Source of the DNA: an uncultured Actinomycetes bacterium | GTDB taxonomy: Bacteria; Actinomycetota; Acidimicrobiia; Acidimicrobiales; Ilumatobacteraceae | Assembly (NCBI GenBank): GCA_903872155.1 | Contig: CAIQJP010000055.1 | Location: forward strand, 1-59,528 | DNA: 59,528 bases | Reading direction: 5' to 3' | In this document: positions 50,690 to 59,177 of the stretch, one piece after another | How the letters are laid out: every line of letters begins with the position of its first letter | How positions within the stretch are numbered: the stretch's first letter is position 1 | Notes under the pieces: model-generated | What the model saw: the letters and a program-made list of their open reading frames with translations, nothing else | Databases searched by the model: none | What the model was told of the DNA's origin: nothing | Position numbers and translations under genes: made by a program

Positions 50690-51750
50690 GATTCTTCACT
50701 TCGGGTTTTTTCGTGGACAAAGGCAACAACGTCTTCAAGAACTGCTGGGTCGGTTGTTGGGTCGACGCCGTGTCCAAGGTTGAAAATGTGTCCTGGATGA
50801 TTGGCATTATCGTCAAGAACGTTTTCGGCACCCTCAAGTGCGGCTTGCGAACCGGCCAAAACAAGAGCGGGATCAAGATTGCCTTGCACGACAAGATCTG
50901 CACCCATTCGTTGGCGCGCCGACTGAATGGGAGTTCGCCAATCGAGTCCCATGATTTTTGGGCCAGCTTCGTACATTGATTCCAATAAATGATCGCAACC
51001 AATTCCGAAATGTATTCCGGCGACGTCGGGGTGTAACTCGCGAAGTTGGGCAAAGACCTTCTTGCTGTGAGGCAAAACAAACTCTCGGTAATCGGAATTT
51101 GACAGTGATCCGGCCCACGAGTCGAATAACTGAAATGCCCGAGCGCCAGCAGAGAGTTGCGCATCAATAAAGGTCACTGAATGTTGGACCAGACGGTCCA
51201 TGAGTTGATGCCAGAGTTCTGGTTCAAGGTGAATCATGCGCTTGGTGTTTTGATACGTGCGTGATGGACGGCCTTCAATGAGGTAACTCGCAACGGTAAA
51301 AGGCGCTCCAGCAAACGCGAGTAGCGGCACCGAGGTTGGCAATTCGGCGACAAGAAGTTTGACGGTTTCGATGACGTATGAAACATCGTCGGCTTCAAGT
51401 GGGCGTAACCGCTTTAAGTCGTCAAGCGAACGAAATGGAATTTCGGCGACTGGGCCAGTTCCGGGTGCAACATCGATGCCAAAACCAACCGCATGCGGCG
51501 GAACGACAATGTCGCTATAGAGCACTGCGGCGTCGACGCCGTAGCGAAGAAATGGCTGCAACGTGATCTCGGCCGACAGCGCCGGCTGTTTGATTGCTTC
51601 AAGAATGCTTCCGCTTCCGCGAATCGCCTTGTACTCAGGAAGACTGCGACCCGCTTGGCGCATGAACCAAACGGGGGTGTGCTGATGTTTGCGACCGTTT
51701 GCTGCTGCGAGAAACGGTGAATCAACGGAATGGTTGGGCGACACAGACAT
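50686..51750 (-). CDS. hemE: uroporphyrinogen decarboxylase
   Basis: 354 residues from MSVSPNHSVDSPFL at 51750; a longer frame to 51984 would run through the divergent promoter region. The signature PVWFMRQAGRSLPEYK and the Asp-containing DAAVLYSDIVVPP are intact, as is FAGAPFTVASYLIEG. It makes coproporphyrinogen III and is the first gene of the heme/sortase/lnt operon. Confidence 0.95.
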   Translation of the reverse strand: MSVSPNHSVDSPFLAAANGRKHQHTPVWFMRQAGRSLPEYKAIRGSGSILEAIKQPALSAEITLQPFLRYGVDAAVLYSDIVVPPHAVGFGIDVAPGTGPVAEIPFRSLDDLKRLRPLEADDVSYVIETVKLLVAELPTSVPLLAFAGAPFTVASYLIEGRPSRTYQNTKRMIHLEPELWHQLMDRLVQHSVTFIDAQLSAGARAFQLFDSWAGSLSNSDYREFVLPHSKKVFAQLRELHPDVAGIHFGIGCDHLLESMYEAGPKIMGLDWRTPIQSARQRMGADLVVQGNLDPALVLAGSQAALEGAENVLDDNANHPGHIFNLGHGVDPTTDPAVLEDVVAFVHEKTRSEES

Positions 51751-51856
51751 CACGTATGACGATATCCGTGACCCTGGTGCTGCGCCTGATTGCTCGGGAA
51801 CTAAACCGCTCGAAAAAGCGACTTGTGACATATATGGATGCCTGGCAAACATGCAG

Positions 51857-51870
51857 AGGACTTTGGTCCT
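51857..51870. promoter_or_regulatory. DosR/DevR-box-like palindrome between hemE and SCO1
   Basis: AGGAC-TTTG-GTCCT is a perfect 5-bp palindrome around 4 bases, with the same GGAC-N4-GTCC skeleton as the site at 24637-24650 and as mycobacterial DosR boxes. It lies 36 bp before the SCO1 start, in the 155-bp divergent region that also serves hemE. Function inferred. Confidence 0.38.
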
Positions 51871-51905
51871 TAGGTCGGGCTGCTGTGAATCGGCATCCTG
51901 TACAC

Positions 51906-52532
51906 ATGCGTAGGCGAGCGATGGCCGGGGTGGTCCTCCCGATGTTGATGATCCTTGCTTCTTGTAGATCTGACGCATCTTCAATGCGGGGCATTGTTCG
52001 TGACGAACCTCTGCAAGTGGGTGCTGTGACCTTGACTGATGTGACGGCCGAGGGCGAGTTTGCTGACCATGGCGATTTGTTCACCATGAGAGCACAAGCA
52101 GGCGAACTCTTAGTGATGTATTTCGGATACACCAACTGCCCCGACCTATGCCCAACTACGTTGGCGGCGGTTCGAACAGCAACGAAGAATCTTGGCGATG
52201 ATGGAGCCAAGGTTGATCTCGCGATGGCAACTGTTGACTTAGAACGAGATACGCCCGAAGTGTTGAACGGATATCTATCGAGTTTTAGTGATCACTTTCA
52301 CGCTCTTCATGCCAGCTCTCAAGATGAGTTAGAGGCTGCCGAAAATGCGTTTCTCGCAAGTTCAACAGTGACCAAGGACGCAACTGGAAAAATTGAAGTT
52401 GGGCATAGCGCGACCGCGTACGTCATTGATGACACTGGGTCTGTGTTAGTCGAATGGCCCTTTGGAATTGACAACAAAGCCATGACTAACGATCTCAAAA
52501 TCTTACTTGAACAAATCTCAAGCAATAACTGA
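51906..52532 (+). CDS. SCO1/SenC-family copper chaperone lipoprotein
   Basis: 208 residues from MRRRAMAGVV at 51906; an upstream extension would overlap the promoter. Lipobox LASC (Cys20). The thioredoxin-fold copper site has C78-x3-C82 (YTNCPDLCPTTL) and His167 (KIEVGHSAT). SCO proteins load copper into the CuA centre of cytochrome c oxidase. It is the first gene of a four-gene copper operon. Confidence 0.94.
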   Translation: MRRRAMAGVVLPMLMILASCRSDASSMRGIVRDEPLQVGAVTLTDVTAEGEFADHGDLFTMRAQAGELLVMYFGYTNCPDLCPTTLAAVRTATKNLGDDGAKVDLAMATVDLERDTPEVLNGYLSSFSDHFHALHASSQDELEAAENAFLASSTVTKDATGKIEVGHSATAYVIDDTGSVLVEWPFGIDNKAMTNDLKILLEQISSNN

Positions 52533-52541
52533 AAGGAAACA

Positions 52542-53042
52542 ATGAAAAAGTCAAAAATCACTGGATTACTACTCGCAGTTGTCGCGGGAGCAGGTTTTTT
52601 CGCTTCGTGTGGCAGCGATGACAGTTCGTCTGGTTCTGGTCCTGAGATCACCAAGGTGTGGGCGCGTACGAGTCCGATGGAAACATCTCTTGGCGCGGTC
52701 TACATGAGCATCGCATCAAAGGATGGCGATGAATTGACTGATGTCTCTGTTGACCCGTCCATCGCAGCCATGGCACAAATTCACGAAATGGTGATGGCGA
52801 CAGCTGATACTTCGATGTCAATGACCTCTGATGCCCCATCTGGCGAAATGGTGATGCAAGAAGTTGATTCGGTCGTGATTGACGCCGGTGGTTCTGTCGA
52901 TTTGAAGCCAGGCAGTTACCACATCATGTTGCTGGAACTTGTAGCTCCGTTGGAGTTGGGTGCAAAGTTTGACGTGACATTGACATTCTCCAAGGCGGGC
53001 AAAATAACGGTGACTGCCGAAGTTCGTGACGAAGCTCCGTGA
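52542..53042 (+). CDS. PCu(A)C-family periplasmic copper chaperone lipoprotein
   Basis: 166 residues. An AAAGGAAA ribosome-binding site precedes ATG 52542. Lipobox FASC. The cupredoxin-like domain has the family's His/Met copper site (AAMAQIHEMVMATADTSMSM and, later, KPGSYHIMLLE). It delivers Cu(I) to SCO1/CuA. Nine bp after SCO1. Confidence 0.93.
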   Translation: MKKSKITGLLLAVVAGAGFFASCGSDDSSSGSGPEITKVWARTSPMETSLGAVYMSIASKDGDELTDVSVDPSIAAMAQIHEMVMATADTSMSMTSDAPSGEMVMQEVDSVVIDAGGSVDLKPGSYHIMLLELVAPLELGAKFDVTLTFSKAGKITVTAEVRDEAP

Positions 53043-53054
53043 GGAATCGTTCGT

Positions 53055-53474
53055 ATGAGTGATACCTCTGAACCTGTTGGCTTTCTGCGCAGCGGACCTC
53101 TCAAGATACTCCTGGCAACTTTGGCCTTTCTTATACCGATCACCGTTGCAATCGTGATTGTTTTTTCAATGGCCATTGGCGATTCGCAAACCGCGACAAC
53201 TGGAAATGGAAAAGTGTGGAGCTATCAAATTCCTAATGGCACAAAAGAACGTATTGATAAAGGTCTGCTCACCGAAGACTATTTTCCAGAGCAATTAACA
53301 ATTGCGGTGGGTGACACTGTTGAAATTGTGAATCACGATGTTGCAGTTCATAGTGTCGGACCGTTTACTGTTCGGCCAGGCGAGACTCAAAAAATGATTT
53401 TTGTTGATCCCGGCTATTACTTTGGTATTTGCACTGTCGGACTGCATGAATCAGTGACTATTACCGTTGTATGA
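53055..53474 (+). CDS. membrane-anchored cupredoxin
   Basis: 139 residues. One N-terminal membrane helix (about 17-42), then a short domain with a plastocyanin-type fold. Probable type-1 copper ligands are His in NHDVAVHSVG, and Cys plus His in YFGICTVGLHESV. It probably carries electrons or copper to the oxidase. It overlaps the TlpA gene by 4 bases. A similar arrangement occurs in Sco/PCuAC operons, but this member is unnamed. Confidence 0.82.
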   Translation: MSDTSEPVGFLRSGPLKILLATLAFLIPITVAIVIVFSMAIGDSQTATTGNGKVWSYQIPNGTKERIDKGLLTEDYFPEQLTIAVGDTVEIVNHDVAVHSVGPFTVRPGETQKMIFVDPGYYFGICTVGLHESVTITVV

Positions 53475-53953
53475 GAATTTTCAAAAGTTTCATTGGTGCG
53501 ATGGCATTGGTCTTGGCTTCGGCATGTGGATCGAGTTCTCCTCGTTCATCAATCGCCGATATTGAGTTGACCAAACTTGACGGAACTCCAACTTCAATCG
53601 GTGCCGCGTCCAAAGAACTTCCGCTTCTAGTTTCGTTATGGGCAGTGTGGTGTCAGCCATGCAAGCGTGAGCTGCCTGCCTTGCAAGATATTTCACGTCA
53701 ACGACAAGATCTTGCGATTTTGGCAATAAATATTGGCGATGACCCAGAGAAGATTGAATCGTTCTTAAGTGATAACGGCTTATCAATTTCGGTCGCGATC
53801 GATAACAATGGTGCGTTGTTAGAAGCACTCGATGCGGCAACTGTGCCAGTCACAGTTTTGTTCGACACTGATGGCAACGTTTTGTGGAGTCACTTAGGTG
53901 CGGTGAGTGCTGATCAGTTGAATGACGCTCTCGATGCCTATGCAAGTCTTTAA
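53471..53953 (+). CDS. TlpA-like thioredoxin lipoprotein
   Basis: 160 residues. Lipobox LASAC (Cys19), thioredoxin active site C61-Q-P-C64 in SLWAVWCQPCKREL, and the cis-Pro region ATVPVTVLFDTDG. It reduces disulfides outside the cell; next to SCO1 and PCuAC it would keep the CuA-site cysteines reduced for copper loading. ATGA overlap with the cupredoxin gene. Convergent with the M48 gene. Confidence 0.93.
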   Translation: MRIFKSFIGAMALVLASACGSSSPRSSIADIELTKLDGTPTSIGAASKELPLLVSLWAVWCQPCKRELPALQDISRQRQDLAILAINIGDDPEKIESFLSDNGLSISVAIDNNGALLEALDAATVPVTVLFDTDGNVLWSHLGAVSADQLNDALDAYASL

Positions 53954-53960
53954 TTGGCGA

Positions 53961-54881
53961 TTACTTGAGGCCAGTTGATGGATGTTTCCAATTGCCTGGC
54001 CGTAGGGATGCCTCTATACGCGCGATTCGAGTTCGGGCCGGTGGGTGAGATGAACTCTTATCGCGAGAACTAGAGGTCTTTTTGAGAGCTGCCGATAACT
54101 GTCGACCGTATCCCATACGTACGACGCGTTGATCGGCTTGAAACTCAGCCGACCGACCAACTGAATTTCCGAGATAGCGCATCATCGAATACCCTGCGCG
54201 AAAGAACCAAGAAAACGCATTGAAGATCAGGGCGATGGTCTGGCCAAGTAATCGCGCCGATTGAGAGCTTCGGGCAAAAGTGTGGGTTGCGGCTTTAGAA
54301 ACATTGTGCATGAATGCACCGATACGTTCGAGCAAGTACACCGGCAATGTGAGCCACTGGCCAATGGTCAAGGCAATTGTGTGTGAGCCAAGATGGTGGC
54401 ATAGCTCGTGGGCAAGAACACCGCATAGTTCATCGTGGTTGAGTTCTTGAGTGGCAAATGAAGTAACGATCACCAAATGACCACCACTCGCAAAGGCGTT
54501 GAGGTCTTTGTCATCAACTACACCGACAACAAAGTGCCGACGACGAAGATGCCAAGCCTGCGTGACCTCGTTGAAGGCTTTTTGCAATTTGGGGGCCTCG
54601 CGTGAACTTGGTTTGCGGGCACCCATTAACAAGGTGAGAACTCGCCGTTGAAAGGCGGGAATGAACAACACCAATCCGGCTACGAGGTACCCGAGCAAGA
54701 CTTTCCACAACGCGACGCCCGTGATCCAGGTGACGGGGAGCCAAAAAATGGTGATTGCCAAGACCCACACGGGTGAAATCGCGATCACGGGGACGAAGGC
54801 ATAGAGGGCGGCTCGATCGAAGTCGCGGCGCCTTTTAGGGCTCTGACCTCGTCTTTCGTTCTCTTTCCAACTAGGTGGCAT
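53961..54881 (-). CDS. M48-family membrane zinc peptidase (HtpX-like)
   Basis: 306 residues. Two N-terminal membrane helices, then the zinc site LAHELCHHLGSH with the third ligand Glu in RSAEFQADQRVVRMGY. HtpX-type enzymes degrade damaged membrane proteins. A basic, Arg-rich N-terminus (ENERRGQSPKRRRD) precedes the helices. Confidence 0.9.
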   Translation of the reverse strand: MPPSWKENERRGQSPKRRRDFDRAALYAFVPVIAISPVWVLAITIFWLPVTWITGVALWKVLLGYLVAGLVLFIPAFQRRVLTLLMGARKPSSREAPKLQKAFNEVTQAWHLRRRHFVVGVVDDKDLNAFASGGHLVIVTSFATQELNHDELCGVLAHELCHHLGSHTIALTIGQWLTLPVYLLERIGAFMHNVSKAATHTFARSSQSARLLGQTIALIFNAFSWFFRAGYSMMRYLGNSVGRSAEFQADQRVVRMGYGRQLSAALKKTSSSRDKSSSHPPARTRIARIEASLRPGNWKHPSTGLK

Positions 54882-55025
54882 GGGCCGTCGGTCTTCCTTG
54901 GGGTCGGCGACACATTGTTCGCCTTATGAATCATGCCCGAAATTGAAGAAAGATCGCTGACTTATTCAAGGTTGACGGGATATTGACCGAAAACAATCAG
55001 GTACATCAGTCCTAGGGAGCAATTC

Positions 55026-56765
55026 GTGACAAAGGTCCAAGCCAACAACACCGAGGTCGTGCGCCAATCGCATCACTCGGCGCGCTTGTTGCTTGACCTT
55101 GCGCGAACTCATGAAGCAACCGAACCTGAACGATCGCGGGTGCTTGTTCAACAGGCTCGTGCCTTGGCGCGCGCCAATCAAGATTATGAATGTGAAGCCG
55201 AATCGCTCTATCGCTTGGCATCGTTGGCTCACTATGACGGTCAGCCAGGTGATGCATTCGCCATAGCTGTTGAATCTCGTGATTTTGCAATGGCACATGA
55301 TGTTCCACTTGTCGTGGCATGGGCACTCAACTTGATCGGTTTAGTGCATACCAATTCGGGTAATCACTCTGAGGCATTGGCTTGTTGTTTGCAAGCGCTT
55401 GATTGTTATCGCGGCACTGGGCATCGTGTTGACGAAGGAAACATGCTCAACACCATTGCTTCGATCTACCACGAACTCGGTGACACCGATCGAGCGATCG
55501 TGAATTACGAAGCAGCAATGAATGCGAATGCCCAACTGAATCGACCCGACTTTGATGCGATTACTTTGGCCAATGTTGCATCGCTTCGGGCCGAACGTGG
55601 CGAATTTGACACCGCAATCGAAATCGGTGAACGCGCGTTGGCTTTGTGTCGGTTGCATGCAGTCGGATTTTTGCCAGAAGTTTTGGCAGCACTTGCAGGC
55701 GCATATGGCGGTCGGGGAGACATTGAGCAAGCTCGTACCTTGTTGAATGCGGCGTTAGCAATGCTTGATGCATCAAGTGTTTCATTTGATGATGCAGTTC
55801 GCGCGAGTGTTGAACTGGCATTTGGCCAAGTTGAACTGCTCGCCAGCAACGATGACGAGGCCCTCGCGCATTTCCGGCGCGCCTTGGGACTAGCCGAAGT
55901 CATCAATGCCAAGCCCATTGCATTCTCGTCGCATAGTGCCTTGGCAGATTTGTACAAACGACTCGGTCAGTTCGAAGAAGCGGTCAATCACCTCGAGGCA
56001 AAGTTCACCATTAATCAGTCGATCTTCAATGAAGGCACTGATATTCGCATTAAGACCTTGCAGGTCGCGCACGAAGCAGAAGAATCTCGTCAACAAGCAG
56101 AAATTTTGCGATTACGCACGAGTGAACTTGAAGGCTTGGTTCGTGGTCGGACCACTGAACTTGAACAGTTCCAACTTGAAGCTCTTGAACGTTTGGCGAT
56201 TCTCGGTGAGTTCCGTGACACCGATACGGGTGAGCACACCGCTCGCGTTGGCGACATGTGCGCGGAGATCGCTCATTTGCTCGGCCAAGATCCTGCGTGG
56301 TCAGAACGATTGCGTTCTGCGGCCCGTTTGCATGACATCGGCAAAGTGGCGATTCCTGATTCGATTTTGTTGAAGCCCGGACCCTTGACGCCAGCCGAAT
56401 TTGAAGTGATGAAAACCCACACCACGCTCGGTGCGCGCATTTTGTCGGGGAGCACGTCTCCATTGGTGCAGTTGGCCGAAGAAGTGGCGCTTAATCATCA
56501 CGAACGTTGGGATGGTTTGGGTTACCCGAATCAGATCGGTGCGACCGATGTGCCATTGTCGGGACGGATTTGCGCAGTTGCCGACGTCTTTGATGCGTTG
56601 ACAAGTGAACGGGTCTACAAAAAGGCTTGGGCGGTTGACGATGCAGTGCGCTATATCGCTCGTGCGGCTGGCACACAGTTTGATCCGACGGTGGTTGAAG
56701 CATTTATGAAAATTGCACACTCAAGATTGGTGACTGATCCCAATTTTGCAGACTCAATCCGCTAG
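55026..56765 (+). CDS. TPR-repeat protein with C-terminal HD-GYP domain
   Basis: 579 residues from GTG 55026, with AGGGAG at 55014-55019. About 350 residues of tetratricopeptide repeats are followed by a short coiled coil (ILRLRTSELEGLVRGRTTELEQ) and a HD-GYP domain: HDIGK at about 436 and NHHERWDGLGYP at about 490. HD-GYP enzymes hydrolyse cyclic di-GMP. The TPR half probably senses a protein partner, like bacterial TPR-containing regulators. No GGDEF or receiver domain is fused. Confidence 0.92.
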   Translation: MTKVQANNTEVVRQSHHSARLLLDLARTHEATEPERSRVLVQQARALARANQDYECEAESLYRLASLAHYDGQPGDAFAIAVESRDFAMAHDVPLVVAWALNLIGLVHTNSGNHSEALACCLQALDCYRGTGHRVDEGNMLNTIASIYHELGDTDRAIVNYEAAMNANAQLNRPDFDAITLANVASLRAERGEFDTAIEIGERALALCRLHAVGFLPEVLAALAGAYGGRGDIEQARTLLNAALAMLDASSVSFDDAVRASVELAFGQVELLASNDDEALAHFRRALGLAEVINAKPIAFSSHSALADLYKRLGQFEEAVNHLEAKFTINQSIFNEGTDIRIKTLQVAHEAEESRQQAEILRLRTSELEGLVRGRTTELEQFQLEALERLAILGEFRDTDTGEHTARVGDMCAEIAHLLGQDPAWSERLRSAARLHDIGKVAIPDSILLKPGPLTPAEFEVMKTHTTLGARILSGSTSPLVQLAEEVALNHHERWDGLGYPNQIGATDVPLSGRICAVADVFDALTSERVYKKAWAVDDAVRYIARAAGTQFDPTVVEAFMKIAHSRLVTDPNFADSIR

Positions 56766-56774
56766 AACTGCTGT

Positions 56775-57548
56775 ATGAGTTCACATATCGACAAAGCCCC
56801 CGTCATCGCAGGTGCCGAATCTTGGAGTCACGTAGGTAACAAGCGCGTCGGTGCGCTGTGTATCCATGGCTTCACTGGAAATCCTTCTTCGATGCGCGGA
56901 GTTGCCGAAGCTTTTGCTGGCGCGGGATACGACGTTGAATTACCACGATTGCCCGGTCACGGCACGGCAGTCTCGGACATGATTCCGAGCCGTTGGAGCG
57001 ATTGGTCTTTTGAAGTAGCCGCGGCTTACGCCCGTCTTGCTGCACGCGTCGACAAAGTAGTTGTTGCTGGGTTGTCGATGGGTGGATCTTTAACTTTGTG
57101 GACGGCTCTTCAGCAGCCCTCAGTATCGGGAATCATCTGTGTTAATCCGGCGTCGCAACCACAGGCCGAAGAAATGCTCGAGATGGTCAAAGGCATGTTG
57201 GCCGAAGGCACCGAAGTGTTTCCAGGAATCGGATCCGACATTGCTGACCCAGAAGTGAAAGAAAGTTCATACCCCGAAACACCATTGGCGCCTTTGGTGT
57301 CGATGGTTGAAGACGGAATTCGGCCGATGTTGTCGCAGTACGGATCGTGCAAAATTCCGATGTTGTTGATTACTTCAAAGAACGACCATGTCGTTGATCC
57401 TGCAACAAGTGATGAACTGGCGGCTCAATGGGGCGGGCCAGTTGAACGTATTTTGCTTGATCGCAGTTTCCATGTGGCAACACAGGACTACGACAAAGAT
57501 TTCATTAACGAATCTGCGTTGGCGTTTGCTGCCAAAGTAACCGCGTGA
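56775..57548 (+). CDS. alpha/beta-hydrolase, carboxylesterase Est30/monoacylglycerol-lipase type
   Basis: 257 residues. The oxyanion region IHGFTGNPSSMRG, nucleophile Ser101 in GLSMGGS, Asp in SKNDHVVDP and His in DRSFHVATQD form the triad. It overlaps lgt by 4 bases (GTGA), so the two are translationally coupled, hinting at lipid or lipoprotein turnover. Confidence 0.9.
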   Translation: MSSHIDKAPVIAGAESWSHVGNKRVGALCIHGFTGNPSSMRGVAEAFAGAGYDVELPRLPGHGTAVSDMIPSRWSDWSFEVAAAYARLAARVDKVVVAGLSMGGSLTLWTALQQPSVSGIICVNPASQPQAEEMLEMVKGMLAEGTEVFPGIGSDIADPEVKESSYPETPLAPLVSMVEDGIRPMLSQYGSCKIPMLLITSKNDHVVDPATSDELAAQWGGPVERILLDRSFHVATQDYDKDFINESALAFAAKVTA

Positions 57549-58390
57549 GTTTTCTTTCGTATATCCCTAGTCCCGGAAGTGCAGCGATCCATATTGGACC
57601 GTTGCAATTACGTGCTTATGGTTTGATGATTGCACTTGGTGTCATCATCGCGGTGCGCATCTGGGGCAAGCGCATGACGTTGATTGGCGTTGGCGGACCA
57701 GAAGAAGCCGCATCAATTGCCACATGGGCTGTTCCAGCCGGTGTGATTGGTGCTCGCCTTTATCACGTCGCCACCGAATGGGATCGTTTCTCGGGTCACC
57801 TGTTTGACATCGTAAAAATTTGGAAAGGTGGCCTCGGTATTCCGGGTGGCATCCTGCTCGGAACGATTACTGCCATCGTTGTTGCCAAAAAACGCAATAT
57901 TGATATTGGTCAAATGTTGTGGGCAGCAGCGCCTGCGGTACCTGTTGCACAAGCGGTGGGACGTTTGGGTAATTGGTGGAATCAAGAATTATTTGGTCGA
58001 CCTACGACATTGCCATGGGCTCTGAAGATCGATGCCGAACATATGCCCGATGGTTATGCGCCTGGGACGCTGTTCCACCCGACGTTTTTATACGAGTCAG
58101 TTTGGAATCTTGCGCTAGCCGCTCTGTTGATTGTGCTTGGTCGTCGAATGATGACCTCGCGACCAGGACGCCTGATGGCTTTGTATGTCGGTGGTTATGG
58201 CTTGGGTCGTTTTTGGGTTGAAGGATTGCGTATTGATCCGGCCAAGAGTGGCGGGGGATTGCGACTCAACCAATGGGTGGCGATTGCCATGATGGCGGGA
58301 TGTTTGGTGTATCTCTTGATTGATTGGCGCAAGGCGAAGAACATTTCTCAGCCGAACGACTATCGTCAAGAAGATGTCGAACCAAACTGA
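57545..58390 (+). CDS. lgt: phosphatidylglycerol:prolipoprotein diacylglyceryl transferase
   Basis: 281 residues from GTG 57545 within the preceding gene's stop. Multiple membrane helices with the Lgt signature VGRLGNWWNQELFGRPT and the core GGLGIPGGILLG, where the His of E. coli Lgt is replaced, as is usual in actinobacteria. It adds the first lipid to lipoprotein Cys; the window encodes many lipobox proteins. Its 3' end overlaps the crotonase gene by 17 bases. Confidence 0.95.
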   Translation: MSFLSYIPSPGSAAIHIGPLQLRAYGLMIALGVIIAVRIWGKRMTLIGVGGPEEAASIATWAVPAGVIGARLYHVATEWDRFSGHLFDIVKIWKGGLGIPGGILLGTITAIVVAKKRNIDIGQMLWAAAPAVPVAQAVGRLGNWWNQELFGRPTTLPWALKIDAEHMPDGYAPGTLFHPTFLYESVWNLALAALLIVLGRRMMTSRPGRLMALYVGGYGLGRFWVEGLRIDPAKSGGGLRLNQWVAIAMMAGCLVYLLIDWRKAKNISQPNDYRQEDVEPN

Positions 58391-59174
58391 TCTAGTTCTC
58401 GTTTCTGTTGAAAAGCCGGGGATCGGAGTCATCACTCTGAATAACCCCGATCGCATGAATGCGTGGAGTGCTGCGATGTCGGCACAGTTCTTTGCCCGCC
58501 TTGAAGAATGTCGCGTGAACCCCGAGGTTCGCGTCGTTGTCGTGACTGGAGCTGGAAAAGGTTTTTGTCCCGGAGCCGACATGGATGCACTGAATCAGAT
58601 TCGTGCGAATCCCGCCGGTGGAGCCGGGCCCGCCACAGGTGCTGGCCGCTTTAGCGATTTCATTTCGTATCCCAAGCCGATCATTGCGGCAATGAATGGC
58701 GCAGCTGCTGGCGTCGGCTTTGTGTTGGCATTGTTCTGCGACCTTCGTTTTGCAGCAAGCGGTATCAAGCTCACAACCTCGTTTAGTCGTCGTGGCTTGA
58801 TTGCCGAATATGGATCATCGTGGGCGTTGCCCAAGTTGATTGGGATGCCGCGTGCACTCGATTTGTTGTTGTCGGGTCGTGTCATTACTGCGGATGAGGC
58901 AGAACGTATGGGCTTAGTGAATCAGGTTGTGCCAGCCGAAGAATTGATGAGTCATGTGATGGCGTATGCATCTGACCTTGCTGAAAACTGCTGCCCAACT
59001 AGTTGGGCACATATGAAGAAGCAGGTGTACGGCGATTGGGAAATTGATGCCGACACTGCGACCACAAATTCAATTCACATGATGAATGCTTCGGTCATGC
59101 GCCCTGATTTTCAAGAGGGCGTGCAGTCGTATCTTGATAAGCGCGCTCCGCAGTTCGCGCCATTTGCTGACTGA
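58374..59174 (+). CDS. enoyl-CoA hydratase/isomerase (crotonase) family protein
   Basis: 266 residues from ATG 58374, inside the end of lgt. Oxyanion segments GKGFCPGADMDAL and AAAGVGFVLALFCDLRF are present. The usual catalytic 'QPE' Glu is missing (FSRRGLIAEYGSSWALPK), as in a large actinobacterial crotonase subgroup, so it may be an isomerase or hydrolase rather than a hydratase. Confidence 0.88.
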   Translation: MSNQTDLVLVSVEKPGIGVITLNNPDRMNAWSAAMSAQFFARLEECRVNPEVRVVVVTGAGKGFCPGADMDALNQIRANPAGGAGPATGAGRFSDFISYPKPIIAAMNGAAAGVGFVLALFCDLRFAASGIKLTTSFSRRGLIAEYGSSWALPKLIGMPRALDLLLSGRVITADEAERMGLVNQVVPAEELMSHVMAYASDLAENCCPTSWAHMKKQVYGDWEIDADTATTNSIHMMNASVMRPDFQEGVQSYLDKRAPQFAPFAD

Positions 59175-59177
59175 TAG

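Noticed and set aside
51751-51984. Extended N-terminus of hemE
   Set aside because: The family begins near MSVSPNHSV, and the extension would cover the divergent SCO1 promoter and start.
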